This document shows positions 34,881-46,325 of a stretch of DNA of 64,000 bases, in pieces. The notes under the pieces are model-generated. The model was not told the origin of the DNA, did no database searches, and saw only the letters and a program-made list of their open reading frames with translations. The DNA lies in contig JAZGUH010000756.1 in assembly GCA_037893225.1 (NCBI GenBank), positions 379,501 through 443,500 of the forward strand. Reading direction: 5' to 3'. The position numbers and the translations under genes are program-made. Within the stretch, counting starts at the first letter, position 1. Each line of letters starts with the position of its first letter. This DNA is from Hippasteria phrygiana (Eukaryota; Echinodermata; Asteroidea; Valvatida; Goniasteridae).

Positions 34881-35084
34881 AAAAAAAATTGGAGGATTAC
34901 CAATCGTGTACACTACATTTAAACACACCCATGTGACAGTCTCGACCAACACTACTGACCAATAGGAAGAGTAAAACTGTCAAAAGTATTTGTGACTGTG
35001 TGATGAACAATGCACAAACAGCAATGCATATCCACAGCAGTCATCCTTTGTTGATCTACACTGCCCCTCTCTCATTAACATGTA

Positions 35085-36060
35085 TTAAAGGTAATATACA
35101 ACATTTGCAAACATAAACCAAAACTACTGAATTATTATGAAATACCTTACTAGATTGTAAGTAAATAGCAGTCTCAAGCATCTATTGAAATCATGGCACC
35201 TGGTGTGCTGTCGTTTAAAAGAAAAATTCTGACAATTTGGGAGACCGCCAACATAGGGCAAGATAGCTCAGTTGGTAGAGCGCCGGTACGGTAACCCGGA
35301 GGACGCAGGTTCGAATCCCGCTCCTGCCAGTTTCTTTGTTCACTTTGAAAATGTATTCAAATTTACCTAGTCAGTTTCCCTTGTGAATTGTTTGACAATT
35401 GTTTGACGAAGTTAAAAAGTCGTATCCTCATTGAGTGATCCCCACAGTGTCGCTTCCTAGGTTGTATCGTAAAATTGGGTGTGATCCCTGACTATACGGC
35501 ATTCTGGGTTTATAGACTTCTGACTAGCGCCCACCCGAACAAAGATACTGACAATTTGGGAGACGGCCAACATAGGGCAAGACAGCTCAGTTGGTAGAGC
35601 GCCGGTACGGTAACCCGGAGGACGCAGGTTCGAATCCCGCTCCTGCCAGTTTCTTTGTTCACTTTGAAAATGTAAAAGAAAAGTAGAAATTTATATCATT
35701 TTCCAACGACTGTCGGCCGACAATCTTTAGAAATAGTCTCGTTCCCTGACCTAATAATTCCCTCACTCTATAAATTGCTCCTATTTTTCTAAAGTAGGGT
35801 CAGGGAACCAGACTACTAGAGTACATATTTTTTTTCTCTATTTTTTCCAGCATCTATGCAAAAAAAACTTTAAACAGGTCAGTGTTACAGTATTTGCTAG
35901 CACGCTATAAATACTAACCCCAAATCCATTTATTTCTGAAAATTACAGCAAAAGCAAATGTTTAAAGGTAATATATAACATTTGCAAACATAAAACAAAA
36001 AACTACTGAATTATTATGAAATACCTCACTTGACTATAAGTAAATAAGTCTCAAGCATCC
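35085..36060. repeat. Inverted repeat B in tandem, with a SINE-like insertion
   Basis: AAAGGTAATATACAACATTTGCAAACATAAA at 35088 recurs at 35966 (written here in part: GGTAATATA-CAACATTTGC). The period is about 875 including the 447-base insertion, so about 430 without it. Runs into 36060 before the similarity ends. Confidence 0.55.
35226..35672 (+). mobile_element. Dimeric tRNA-bearing repeat with 10-bp TSD
   Basis: TAAAAGAAAA lies at 35216-35225 and at 35673-35682. The insert starts ATTCTGACAATTTGGGAGAC and ends CACTTTGAAAATG. It holds two tRNA-like units (35262-35335 and 35575-35648, each GATAGCTCAGTTGGTAGAGC to GGTTCGAATCCCGCTCCTGC) about 313 bases apart, with the ~230-base body between them. 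Its ends differ from those of the 19260-19588 copy. Confidence 0.8.
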
Positions 36061-37515
36061 TGTCAAATCTTGGCACCTGGTGTGCTATCATTTTCATGAA
36101 AAGTGGAATTTTTGTATTAATTGCCAACAACCTTGTTTTTCTGGCTGAACCAACAGCAGAATACTGATCGAGATCCAGATCTGTGTGAAACATGCCGTAA
36201 TAGAATATCACATGACATTCCACAGATGCTGTGATTTGCTGCCGGCACTTTAATATGGCGATAGGTCAATCAGTCGGTAGACTTTGCAGACATGACCAGT
36301 GCTGGATTTAATTTTTGGCTTTAAATTTCCACGAGTAATCATGAAACCAAACCCTACCAAGGAAATGTATGACTGGATATGCACATTGTGCATGCCTGTA
36401 TGGATTTGCGGGATACGTCTACAGTTCGCCTGGGATTTAATGCTCCTTGGCAGGCAGGTGGTTGTATCATCGGCACGCTCCTTGGTAATGTGTTTGGCTG
36501 GTGCTAGGGTGTCTGAGTCGTTTGGGCCCCTAAGGCAAGAATGGCAGAGCATACCGTGCATACCTGCAGCTGTACTAAAGCATGCAAGTCTCATGATTGC
36601 AGGATCACTTTTTATGTGTTGAAGTCTTGGAACCAATTACTGAGTAGTCTAGCAACGGTCTTTACCCTGTAGCATACAATGTGAATGATATGTCGAGGTT
36701 GGATGTTTCCATATCGTTTTGGTCATCATGATCAATTTCCAATATTTTGAAATATTGAAAATCAAGATGCCTTTTTTCCCTCCACAAGACCACATTAACC
36801 CTAACTCCCTAGAGTGTGTAGAAAATCATATTAAAATTGGAGGATTCAAGACTGTTGGAGTAAAATGCAGTTTCCCACATCATCTAGTCATAAAAAATAA
36901 ATGCATAAAAACTGAGGATTTTGCACACCTATACAGGCTCCCCCCCCCCCAAAGGGTAACCCACAAAGGAAAAATATGACCAACCTACACTGTATGTACT
37001 TGTTATGCCAGTCTATATGTGTTTTATAACACCCCTCTGTCCAAAATATAAGACATTTTTCAGGGTTTTTATAATTGAAATTTCTAATTCAACAATTAAC
37101 TGATCAGCAATGGCAATTCAACAATAAGCAATTCAACAATTAAAGGAATGCTTTTAGTTTCCCTAGATTCAGTGTTTGAGTTGCTGTTCACTGTAATCAC
37201 ATCATGTTAGTGTACGCTTAGTGATTGTGATTATCTGCGGGTCTTTAAAGTCTTAAAAAGTGTTAAATTGACTTTTCTAAATTTAAGGCTTTATAAAGCA
37301 TTAAATTGAGTTCTCCAAGGTCTTAAAAAAAATGGACATATTAAAGTAATGGCTTTTCTCATCAGCTCGTAATTAACGATCACACGGCATGTAAAAAATA
37401 AATCAGCAATTTTCCCGTATAAAACTGACCGCACTTGCCAGACACCACACATTGTATTTACCGAGTGTTCTATCCTCGGGATCCCAAATCCATCCCTACA
37501 TCTACATGTAGCATC
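36061..37515. other. Stretch with no gene found
   Basis: Long open frames on both strands at 36250-36640 overlap each other and match nothing I know. A 10-base C run lies near 36942. No transposon end recognised. Confidence 0.4.
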
Positions 37516-37519
37516 GGTC

Positions 37520-37804
37520 ATTGCGTACGGAAGATGCCATATCAGTGGCGCAAAAAAAACCAGTGCCACCAGGCCGGTTGACGCCATTGGCCGCTGTTTG
37601 TGCAGTTTCAATCCATTCTTGGATTAAACAGTGCCACCAGGCCGGATGACGCCATTGGCCGCTGTTTGTGCAGTTTCAATCCATTGTTGGATTATTGTGT
37701 ATACATGCTTGACTGCACAAACACATTGTGGTCATTTCGCTTGGCTGCCAGAGCCGCAGCAACACTCCGACGTCTCCCGTAAAATACCGTGCTCAAGGGG
37801 TTAA
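37520..37804. mobile_element. piggyBac-type MITE, copy 6, with the internal duplication
   Basis: The left end is decayed (GGTCATTGCGTACGGAAG); the right end CTCAAGGGGTTAA is intact. AGTGCCACCAGGCCGG...TTGGATTAAAC is tandemly duplicated as in copy 3. Confidence 0.72.
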
Positions 37805-38481
37805 CAGTACCCGGTACGCTAGTTACAGAAACTTCATCAGCTACATGTATAGCTAGTCTTGTTCTAATTGTCACATCAGAGGATGTGCTATAATGACCGG
37901 TTTTGATCATAAACTAGGGTTAAATAAGCTTTCCATTGATATCTTGGATGTATTTCTCTGGTCATGGATCACTGACTTCCATTGTCATGAAAATGTATGT
38001 GAAACCCTCCTTGGGACAGCTTTAATTATCAATTGTTAGCTTGGCCTGGGCATCATGATGGTTAGGTTGGGTTGTGAAATGTGAATAACAATGTAAGTTA
38101 GGGCTGTGCATCCGAACCGGGTACCAGACCGCTAATGTCGGAAACGTACATTGTACATATGTAACCGAATTACCGGAGACTACTGTCAACTTTATCAAAT
38201 TAAGTCCAGTGCAGATCCGGACAGCCGGTAAACTTTCCAAATTGTCAAGCGTCAATTGTTGATTGTCCAATTATAATATCCCTCTGATCTGCAGCGGGAA
38301 CTAAATTTTTAGTTTTACGTTGCTGAAAGTCCAGTGCAGACAGCCATTGTAAATGTAAAACGTGCATTTTGACCACTGCAAAGTTTACGTGGCCAAGGAC
38401 GCACAGAAGAATAACCACAGTGGAATGTTAACAATTACGCACGGTAACTTTTTACAATAGTTAGTCCAATGCGAACGTGAC

Positions 38482-38950
38482 TTGAGTCGGTTCAACAGAT
38501 ATTTTTGTGGTAATTGTTCCAACAGTTTGTCCAGCTTGGTTCCTCCAGTTAGGGTGTTTGAGCGTGAAACGCAGCTTTTATCTGCTTCTTACCACCAATA
38601 TACTCTGCATGTAGCTGCACCTAGATGTAGAACGAAAAGCTATGCCAATAGCTTTTTCACTCGTTCTGCATCTCTATGGAATAAGCCAGTTCAGTATCTC
38701 GAAGGTCAAAGGTTATTCGGAATAAAATTGCTGACGTAATGTCATGCGATGTAATACGCGAACACCCATTCTGATTGAAGTTAACACGTGCGCATTGTGT
38801 GACCACCTTGTGCGTTCAAGCGCGCGTTAGGTCACGGGTCATTCGGGATAACTATGTCATTGTGCACATGCGCAGTTGAAATACCGAACTGGCTAATGCC
38901 TGGTTCATGATTCCCTTCATCTTACAATCTTTCCTGATCTTTCCTACGCC
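38482..38950 (+). pseudogene. LINE reverse-transcriptase tail, interrupted by a MITE
   Basis: The + frame reads FNRYFCGNCSNSLSSLVPPV, then HVAAPRCRTKSYANSFFTRS and ASLWNK. This is the C-terminal domain tail of a non-LTR retrotransposon ORF2, the same family as 2197-2549. After LWN the frame enters a MITE (38684-38894), and LINE sequence resumes as TTCCCTTCATCTTACAATCT. 5'-truncated and inactive. Confidence 0.72.
38684..38894. mobile_element. MITE with AGCCAGTTCAGTAT ends inside the LINE tail
   Basis: AGCCAGTTCAGTATCTCGAA at the left, GAAATACCGAACTGGCT at the right. Comparison with the LINE tail at 2430-2540 shows that these bases are extra. Fragments of the same end appear at 40680-40697 and 59330-59345. 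Confidence 0.68.
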
Positions 38951-40060
38951 CCCCTCATACTTGTCCCAACCCTGATCCGTATTCGGATTCCAATGTAGTT
39001 ATGAATTATTTCACAGCAAGATTTATGTCAGAAATTGGAAAGCGCAAGACTTTTTACCACATTGTGCAATGCAGAGGCGGCATTCATTACCCACGTCCAT
39101 ATAAAGTATGGGGGTAAAAACGAGAAAAAAAGCTTCAAAGCATATGCTTTTAGGCAGTAAATTGTTTAGCCTTGGACCCGGAAGTAACACAATTAATGCA
39201 TGTGACACAGAGCTGCATGGGTGCACTTGGTATAGCTGCAAAGTCAATCCCTATTAATAGTAGTCATGCCCCCATTAACTCCAGTCACGCCCCTCATTAT
39301 TGCCAATGGTAAAACATGGGTCATTACATATTTATCCTCGTATTATTAGGTACCCATGATTGGTAATTTTGGAAAGATTTGTGCATTGATGATTTTCCTG
39401 TAATGTCACATTTGAGCACATTCAAACGAGAAGTGCTGTATAACAGACGGAGATCTATTCAAAACTCGGATGTTCAAAGAAGTCCTTATTTATCATGGAG
39501 AGGTTGTTGGTTGTAGCAGTTCGTAGAGAAAACTGGCAATTGTCTCATTCTGTATTTGCTGTGAATCATGAAAATGAGTATTTCCTTCTGATTGCTGTAG
39601 CCCGATACACGTTCTTGCTCAATGGTTTACATGCCAAGACCCTGAAACCTATATAATAATACTTTGGGATTAAAGGTACTTTCCAACAATTACAATGAAA
39701 AAAATCTTTGTTTTTCCCAGTTTTTCAATTTCTATTCTAAACTCGTATATTTTCATTATAATCAGCTTCATGTTTTGGTTTTCACCCTCAAATGCTTAAA
39801 ATTTTGACTTTTATAACACTATGTCATGTGTTTTCAGCCAAAATGGGTTTTTCTCGCATCGTAAATTTGGAATAAACGTGTAATTTTTGAATAGATTTTC
39901 TTCATTTTTGTGTTGTACATGTAAAGTAGAAACATTGTTGTAATCCAATGACATTCCCTTAATATAGAATGTCACAAGACACATACACCTTTTTTATGTA
40001 TTTTTGAAAACAACTTTATAACAGTTGGTAACATTAACAATCAGAGAATGTCATCGGATT
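38951..40060. other. Stretch with no gene found
   Basis: Non-coding, AT-rich, with no terminus or tandem array recognised. Confidence 0.4.
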
Positions 40061-40065
40061 GCTGC

Positions 40066-40440
40066 TGTAAACAACTTTACAGATAGCTCAGTTGTTAGAG
40101 CACCGGTACGGTATTCCGGAGGTCGCAGTTTTGAATCCCGCTCCATCCAGTTTTCTTTGTTCACTTTTATATGTATTCAAGTCAGTTTCCCTTGTGGATT
40201 GTTTGACGAATTATAAGTTAAAATGTTGTATGCTCATTGAGTGATCCCCACAATGTCGCTTCCCAGGTTGTATCGTAAAATTGGGTGTGATCCCTGGCTA
40301 TACGGCATTCTGGGTTTATGACTTCTGACTAGCGCCCACCCGAACAAAGATACTGACAATTTGGGAGACCACCAACATGGGGCAAGATAGCTCAGTTGGT
40401 AGAGCGCCGGTACGGTAACCCGGAGGTCGCAAATTTAAAG
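40066..40440 (+). mobile_element. tRNA-bearing repeat, dimeric copy, truncated
   Basis: First tRNA-like unit 40078-40153, full body with GAGTGATCCCCACAATGTCG, second unit 40379-40432 cut off after GGAGGTCGCA. Same order as 35226-35672. No clear target duplication was found. Confidence 0.7.
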
Positions 40441-40718
40441 AGATCGTCCTGTTCTGAAGTAAAAATTTTCCAAAAACGTTTGGACAGCAAAGTGTTTTCA
40501 GGGGTCTTGTGTGTCCAAACTTTTGTTCGAACAAAAATTTCCATCGTCTTTTCGATTGCACGAAAAATTTCACGGAATGCATTTGGTTACCAGCTCCCCC
40601 ATAGACTTGTGTGTATTTATCTGCCACGTTTGGTACGAGAGAAAAATCGTCAAATCTTGATGCACACATGCGCAGTTGGAATACTGAACTGGCTTATTGA
40701 AATGAACATGTTACATGT

Positions 40719-40760
40719 ATGGTGCGCGTGCATGCATGCATGCATACATGCATGCGCAAT
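40719..40760. repeat. GCAT simple repeat
   Basis: Alternating GCATGCATGCATGC tract with a few substitutions (GCGCGTGCATGCATGCATGC onward). Confidence 0.7.
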
Positions 40761-40834
40761 GCCGCAGGTCAGAGGTTATTTGTTCGTTCGTTGCTGAATT
40801 AACAACTACAGTGTGTGGTGCTGTGCATGCACTC

Positions 40835-41075
40835 CGATTACACGGGTCGAACTCAACCCGGAGGTGTTCACACTACGACTTTCAACACGGGTCAAACTTC
40901 TCTACACGGGTCGAGAGCTCTCAACCCACCTCCCGAGCAGTTTCAACCCGGGTTGAGTGCTCGACACGGGTAGTGCTGCGTGTTGAAATGTTGCAGTGTG
41001 AAAAGGTCAGTCTGGTTAACACGGGTCGGACCCGGGTCCAACGCCAAGATTTTTCGTAATGTGAAAAGGCCTATA
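40835..41075. repeat. CACGGGTCGA / GTGAAAAGG repeat
   Basis: Repeated ACACGGGTCGA and CAACCCGGGTTG words, TTCACACTACGAC on one side and GTGAAAAGGCC on the other. Related in style to the element at 22467-23270. Confidence 0.5.
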
Positions 41076-41390
41076 TACAGATAAAGAAATTCGACACTCG
41101 ACACTCGCGCTATCGAAAACATTTACGGTGTACGAGCTGCCTGGTATACGTACATGTACATGGTATACGCGGTATACGGTGAGCATATAAATGCACAAAC
41201 ACAACGCAGACGTTTGCAATCACTGTAAACACGCCCACGTTTTATTATTTTGCTGTCGGGAATAATGATCTCTCTCGGGTGATCTTCAACGTTATACTAT
41301 CACTCAATCGAGAAAATTGACGATATATTGATATAACAATATGTGATAAAAGCCCATGTCAATACAGAGGATAGAATTACCACCTAATGA

Positions 41391-41482
41391 GCTTTCCGAG
41401 AACCTGTGTAAAAAAATCGCACGCTTTAATTCTCGGGTGGGACTCGAACCCACAACCTCCTGCTTACTAGTGCAGACGTTAA
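41391..41482 (-). mobile_element. tRNA(Leu/Ser)-like SINE, second copy
   Basis: The - strand reads AACGTCTGCACTAGTAAGCA, then GGTTGTGGGTTCGAGTCCCA (box B) and GAGAATT. It matches 16545-16630. The 5' box A part is lost where the Penelope-like end begins. Confidence 0.65.
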
Positions 41483-41499
41483 GGTGAACTGGTTTTCGG

Positions 41500-41990
41500 T
41501 AGCACCATGTATTAAATCTCTTTTGTGAGTTTGTGTGGTTCTGAAAAGAACCGGAGGGAACTCAACATTTCGGACAGTATGCTGTGCCCGTCGTCAGGAG
41601 ACTGAGGGATTCCAACGGTGAAGCGGGCTGTCTGGAAGTATGAAGCGTGAGAAGGATGCAAACTCATGCAGGGCTTGGGGGGTGCTGGATGATTACTGAG
41701 GTGTGTCATTCTGAAAGAAGGGAGCGAAGGGGGAGTTTGCCAAGGGTATAGTGGACCCATAGGCTGGAGAACTAAGTTGTCCTTGGGTATAAAGTTAGCT
41801 TTTTTGCCCTTTCCCGATGAAGCATGCTCAGAGCTTTCCGAGAGCCTGTGTGAAAAAAGAAAGGTTTTTAACAAAAATCCCCTTATTTCAATCATTACGT
41901 GCTTGTATGCCATATGTTTATTGTGGTAGGTAAGGATATCAGTGTATGAAAAGAAAAAATGTGCCCAGTCTGACCATGCGGAAGAAGTCA
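41500..41990 (-). pseudogene. Penelope-like element 3' region, minus strand
   Basis: The - strand 3' tail includes CTGACGACGGGCACAGCATA then CTGTCCGAAATGTTGAGTTC, and ends AGAGATTTAATACATGGTG. The copy at 42230-42770 (+) has the same order of marks (CTGAGGATGGACAGAGCACA, CTATCCGAAACGTTGA, AGAGATTTATTTCACATGGT). The 'gatgatgg-cacagc-tatccgaaacgtt' phrase is typical of Penelope-like 3' regions. No reverse transcriptase domain is left. Confidence 0.6.
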
Positions 41991-42229
41991 ATTTGTGCCA
42001 GTCTATTAAGTTGATGCACGCTTCACTGGGTGGAGTGGAGGCGTTTGGAAATTTGTCACCTTGTCGTCATTATGCTACCTTGGCATTCAATACGTTAAAT
42101 AAAAGCAACACAAAATATATCCGGACAAATGGCCCCCCCGGGGTATGCTTATACGAATTAATTGCCCATCGTTTGGCTGGGTTCTGTCGCCCCGCGATGG
42201 TGTGAGGTGCTGCCGAGGGTGTCGGATAT

Positions 42230-42770
42230 ATTCAGAGCAGCAGGCTTGATAGATTTTATATTGATTTTCCTGTGTGTAATTGTTGAATGATGCAGTGTGA
42301 ATACCGAAGAGATGGCATGCATGCTTCACTGGGAGATCTCCGTCATGTGTTTGTGTTTGACACAGCAAGATTGCAATCATCAAACACTCACACGAACAAG
42401 ACCACCGCATCAACTGGAACCAAGTCAAGATCATCGCCCCAGTCACATTCTGGCACCCAAGACGCATCAGAGAGGCCATAGAAATCCGCAAACACAACAC
42501 ACAGTTCCTCAAGACATCGGATTCCACATCAATGACATTTGGTCCGAAGCTACTGCCACACCCCAACGCACACAACAGCATCCAGTCGTCACACTCGACT
42601 AGGCACCCAGAAGGCATAAAAGCTGCAGCAACTCCGCATCGCATCACTCTCACTCCTGAGGATGGACAGAGCACACTATCCGAAACGTTGATTTACACAC
42701 TCACCCCGGTTCTTTTCAGAACCACACTTCTTCCTAGAAGAGATTTATTTCACATGGTGTTACCCGCAAT
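42230..42770 (+). pseudogene. Penelope-like element: GIY-YIG domain tail and 3' region
   Basis: The frame from about 42382 gives HSHEQDHRINWNQVKIIAPV and TFWHPRRIREAIEIRKHNTQ. The 'I-N-W-x-x-x-K-I-I...W-x-x-R-R-I-x-E-A-I-x-I-R-K' block is the C-terminal part of the endonuclease region in Penelope-like retroelements. The 5' side is decayed. The 5' ends of this and the 41500-41990 copy face each other about 240 bases apart. Confidence 0.65.
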
Positions 42771-43004
42771 CTCAGTCTCTCTCAAGTAGTACTCTGTTTT
42801 GATATCCGATGGTTTCAGTGTTTGAGTACAGCTTCTGCAGCTCGAGCTGCTTCTACTGTTTCAGCTGTTGCTGTATAGTGTCTAGCTGTTACAAATGAGC
42901 TAAAAAACTTATTCCTTGAAGTTAAATATGCAACACATTACTTTGCAGGAAGAAAAAAAATGTTTTTCCAAAAATAGCCATGGAAAGATGACTGAAGAGT
43001 AGAA

Positions 43005-43268
43005 TATGTGACCGGCTCTGGCAAAACCTGACGCTTCTTGGCATTTCCCATTACGCAGTATGGCCCACAACGTAAAAAAATGGTATCGGTGTTACCAAAA
43101 CCCCAATATTGAAATTTATGACCAGCTCTAGCAACACCCAACACTTGGGGTGCAATTTCAATATTGGGGTTTTGGTAGCAATGATGCAATTTTTTTAAAC
43201 TTTGCGAGCCCATACCGCGTAATGGGAAATGCCGAGAAGCGTTGGGTTTTGCCAGAGTCGGTCACATA
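43005..43268. mobile_element. MITE with 55-60 bp TGTGACCGGCTCTGGCAAAA arms
   Basis: The left arm TATGTGACCGGCTCTGGCAA runs to TTACGCAGTATGG. The right arm is its inverse, ending GAGTCGGTCACATA. A second, inner pair (CCAAAACCCCAATATTGAAAT and inverse) makes the whole element a hairpin. TA lies at both edges. Confidence 0.8.
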
Positions 43269-43785
43269 GCATCCCTTGAAAATGTGCTGTTAGTCTGAAA
43301 ATCACTGGTGAAAAACAATGCATATGATCTGGTTTTGAGTGGTCTGACTCATGTCAAGCAAACCTTAGTCCCTGAAAGTATTTTCGGCTATGACTTTCAG
43401 ATGGTGCATTTTTTAAAACATGGTCATGTAAATCAAATTCTAATTTGTAATGCTCTTTCCAACCACAGCGATTTTAGGACTAATACTTTTTGTAGCCAAA
43501 GTAAAAAACTTTTTTGTGAGGGAGTGTCTCAAAGATCAATATGTTCCTGTTCTCCTTGGAATGCCCCATGTACATCTGGAAGCACACTTGTACGTACTGT
43601 AACTGGAGCAGGCCATTCCTGTTTAAGTTTGCGCACACATACGTAGACCACTGTTTCCATAAGGGTTCGTGCAGTATTCCCAAGCTTGTTCCCACGGGAG
43701 CAATGGGAACAGAGGGTGCTCCTAATTGGAACAGGCATTATTCTTGGAACGTTCCAATCATTCCAACTTCAGAAAAGCTCCTAAG

Positions 43786-43838
43786 AGACCCGACCCGACC
43801 CGACCCGACCCGACCCGACTCGACCCGACTCGACCCTT
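43786..43838. repeat. (CGACC)n microsatellite
   Basis: About ten CGACC units with two CGACT variants. Confidence 0.85.
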
Positions 43839-43869
43839 TTTTTAATAGAAATTGCCCAATACAAGGCTA

Positions 43870-44055
43870 AAAGCCTCTTTATGTAAAGGGCTATACAACA
43901 GAGGTGGTGGGGTTGGCCACATTTTAGGTTGCCAGCCCCACCACCCTTACGATTTTCCTGGGTCCACATCTACATGTAAATTAGAGGATAAATCTTCAAA
44001 AGATACCAGAGAAATTATCCTAATTGTCAGACTTGTATAGACCCAGGCGGGGTAA
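43870..44055. repeat. Dispersed repeat, inverse copy at 47985-48160
   Basis: Shared in opposite orientation: AGAGGTGGTGGGGTTG, CCCACCACCCTTACG, GATAAATCTTCAA-AGATACC and TAGACCCAGGCGG. The two copies straddle exons 3 and 4. Confidence 0.65.
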
Positions 44056-44071
44056 AATTCACCGACCAATA

Positions 44072-44176
44072 ACCTCACCTCACCTTTACCTCGCCTCACC
44101 TCACCTCACCTCACCTCACCTCACCTCACCTCACCTCACCTCACCTCACCTCACCTCACCTCACCTCACCTCACCT
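44072..44176. repeat. (CTCAC)n microsatellite
   Basis: About 20 units of CTCAC with few changes. The T/S/P/H/L-rich ORF through it is not a gene. Confidence 0.9.
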
Positions 44177-44179
44177 GCC

Positions 44180-45070
44180 CTGACCTTAGTTAAACATCAT
44201 GGCCAATGTGCAAGTCAGGTCATGGCAATGTCTAACAAATTCACACGCATTAAATATTCATAACATTTTGACATCATTGCATTGCTTGTGGTTGCACGCC
44301 TGAGAGTAATCAGTGACTTGTAGACTGGGGCACGACAGACCACTGTGTATGAAAAGGGTCAAATCTTTCAAATGGAAATTAAAGGGACCGTGTGAATGTG
44401 ATAGGCTTTTTATGACATAAATACCAGGACTTATTTCCGTATAAATTTCCAGGGCCTCTCTAGCAATTGAGCGATCCCCATTCATAAGTATTAGCCAATC
44501 ACAGCATCTGTTGTATATCACGGTGACATTCTAAATCTTGGACAAATAAAAAAGCATCCAAACTCGTGATTGTCCTATTCAGTGCTGCTGACAGGGTTTC
44601 GTCAAGTTCTGATCGGTGTTTAATGCAAAAATGGTGAGAAAAGTAGACTTTGGGTGTCCAAAAACAACACAAGCTGAAATCTGGACTTGGCTGGATGGAG
44701 CCCTGGCTAAAACTGTAGACTGGAAGCTGGATTCTATAGTGCATTTTTATAGCATTGTGATCCTGGAGTAATCTCTTGACTAGTCAATTCTGGACTCATT
44801 GATCAGTCCAGGCATGATTCCAAGACCAAAACAAAACAGTTTTTTAAGTCTACGTTTAAGCCAGAGCTATAGTCATGTCCAGAGCTTTGGACCCCTTTTG
44901 GACTTCAGTCCACCTTTTTCATTGTTTTGGCATCAGACTTGGATCAGAACTCGGCAACAGTCCTAGATCCTGATTTCTCAGTATAAAGATGGCATATTGA
45001 AAATGAACTAATATAGTGTAGGTGCCATTATATATTAAAGTTGTAATAATTTTAGCATTTCTTTGTTTAG
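44180..45070. other. 3' part of the giant intron; nothing found before exon 3
   Basis: Only the acceptor tract at 45056-45070 is recognised. Confidence 0.5.
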
Positions 45071-45143
45071 GTTGATGGCCAGCTGCAGTCCTTCAAGGAT
45101 GCCGAGGATTTAACCTTTGGAATGATTATTTGCCACAATCATG
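45071..45143 (+). CDS. Exon 3 of the same split gene
   Basis: 73 bases after a good acceptor (TTTCTTTGTTTAG). It encodes VDGQLQSFKDAEDLTFGMII followed by CHNH, and leaves one base (G) before a perfect donor GTATGT at 45144. The G joins GA of the next exon to make a glycine codon. The preceding intron is about 26.4 kb (18626-45070) and carries most of the mobile elements in this window. The short length and phase 0 to phase 1 change make a chance match unlikely: the reading frame continues cleanly on both sides. Confidence 0.82.
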
Positions 45144-45404
45144 GTATGTTTTAGCTTCAGACATGTATACATGTATACGTGTACATTTTAAATATGTGCA
45201 TGGGTGGTTGTCCTTTTTTGTGTGCATGTTTAAAACATTTATTGGCCAATATATATTTTGAATGCATGAATATATTTTTAATTTTTAATTATATTTTATA
45301 ATTAATGAGGCTTGCAGCGGGTTATAATTGCATTTGAAAAGAGGGATAGGGGACGTACAACTCATTGGCTGTATTCAGCAGGCTTTATACTATTTGTAGA
45401 CATA

Positions 45405-45750
45405 TACCACTTCCAAGGTTGTATCGTGCATGTACAGTATAGCTAGGGTGTGATCCCTATACAGCAGTATGGGTTTATGACTAGCACCTCCCCTCACCAT
45501 GAACACCCATCCTCGTATGCACCCTTACAGGCTACCTCTATTGTAGACTTTACTTTCCTTCTATTATTCTCCTTTGTCCCTATTGAATTCTCAAACTCCA
45601 TGGGGCACCATTGTCCCCATATATTGTTACCCATTGTGCGAGATACCTCCTAAGTCAGTATATTTGGGAACACAGATAGTGACAAACTTTGTAGAGCAGG
45701 TACCTGTCACAGGTTCAAGTCCCACTCTAGCTAATCTTCTTTCGATTTGA
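45405..45750 (+). mobile_element. Old, diverged tRNA-bearing repeat in intron 3
   Basis: Body words (AAGGTTGTATCGT, GTGTGATCCCTATA, GGGTTTATGACTAGCACC) then a worn tRNA-like end (TGTAGAGCAGGTACC, AGGTTCAAGTCCCACTC). More diverged than the copies at 19.3 and 35.2 kb. Confidence 0.55.
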
Positions 45751-46108
45751 AGGTTAATCAAAATTACCATGTGGTTTGATATTTATGGAAGTCATTATAA
45801 AGTGTGTCGATCATCTGACATGCTTCTTGTATCTAGTGCCCCTTAGTATTTGGGCACCCTAGTGTGCAGTCATTATACACCTAAATACATGTGTAGATCC
45901 TTGTCATTTGATTCGTGGAATTGAGTCACATGGCATTAGATCTTTTGCCCCATTTCATTGACAAATATTCTATTGTACGATTTACGTCATACATCATGCA
46001 ATTTGGTTCCATTTAACGTGTATTTTGGTTCCATTCGTTTCACGTGCATCTCGATATCGATCGCGGAGCATGAATTTTGCTTTTGCTATGAGACTGCAGC
46101 GTTATGCG

Positions 46109-46325
46109 CAGAGTTGTAGTCGAGTCCCTGCAAGTCCTTTCACAAGTCCTTTCGCAAGTCTAGTCAGAAGTCCTTTCATAAAGCCGGTCGCAAGTAACTG
46201 GATGAACAATTACAAGCTCATTTGAATAGCTTGTGATTGGGATTAGGACTGGAGGGCTTGTGATGGACTTGCAGGGACTTGTGATGGACTTGCAGGGACT
46301 TGTGATGGACTTGACTACATCTCTG
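46109..46325. mobile_element. hAT-type MITE, copy 3, beside exon 4
   Basis: Flanked by GTTATGCG at 46101-46108 and 46326-46333, a perfect 8-bp duplication. The right end carries three tandem copies of GGACTTGCAGGGACTTGTGAT-like sequence (period 21), an early stage of the process seen fully grown at 13557-13766. Confidence 0.87.

Noticed and set aside
35262..35648. Functional tRNA genes
   Set aside because: The D-arm and T-arm consensus is good, but the acceptor stem has mismatches, the anticodon arm is irregular, and the same text recurs with a constant downstream tail and target duplications. These are tRNA-derived repeats.
43998..44263. ORF rich in S, P, H, L and T
   Set aside because: It is the (CTCAC)n microsatellite read in frame.
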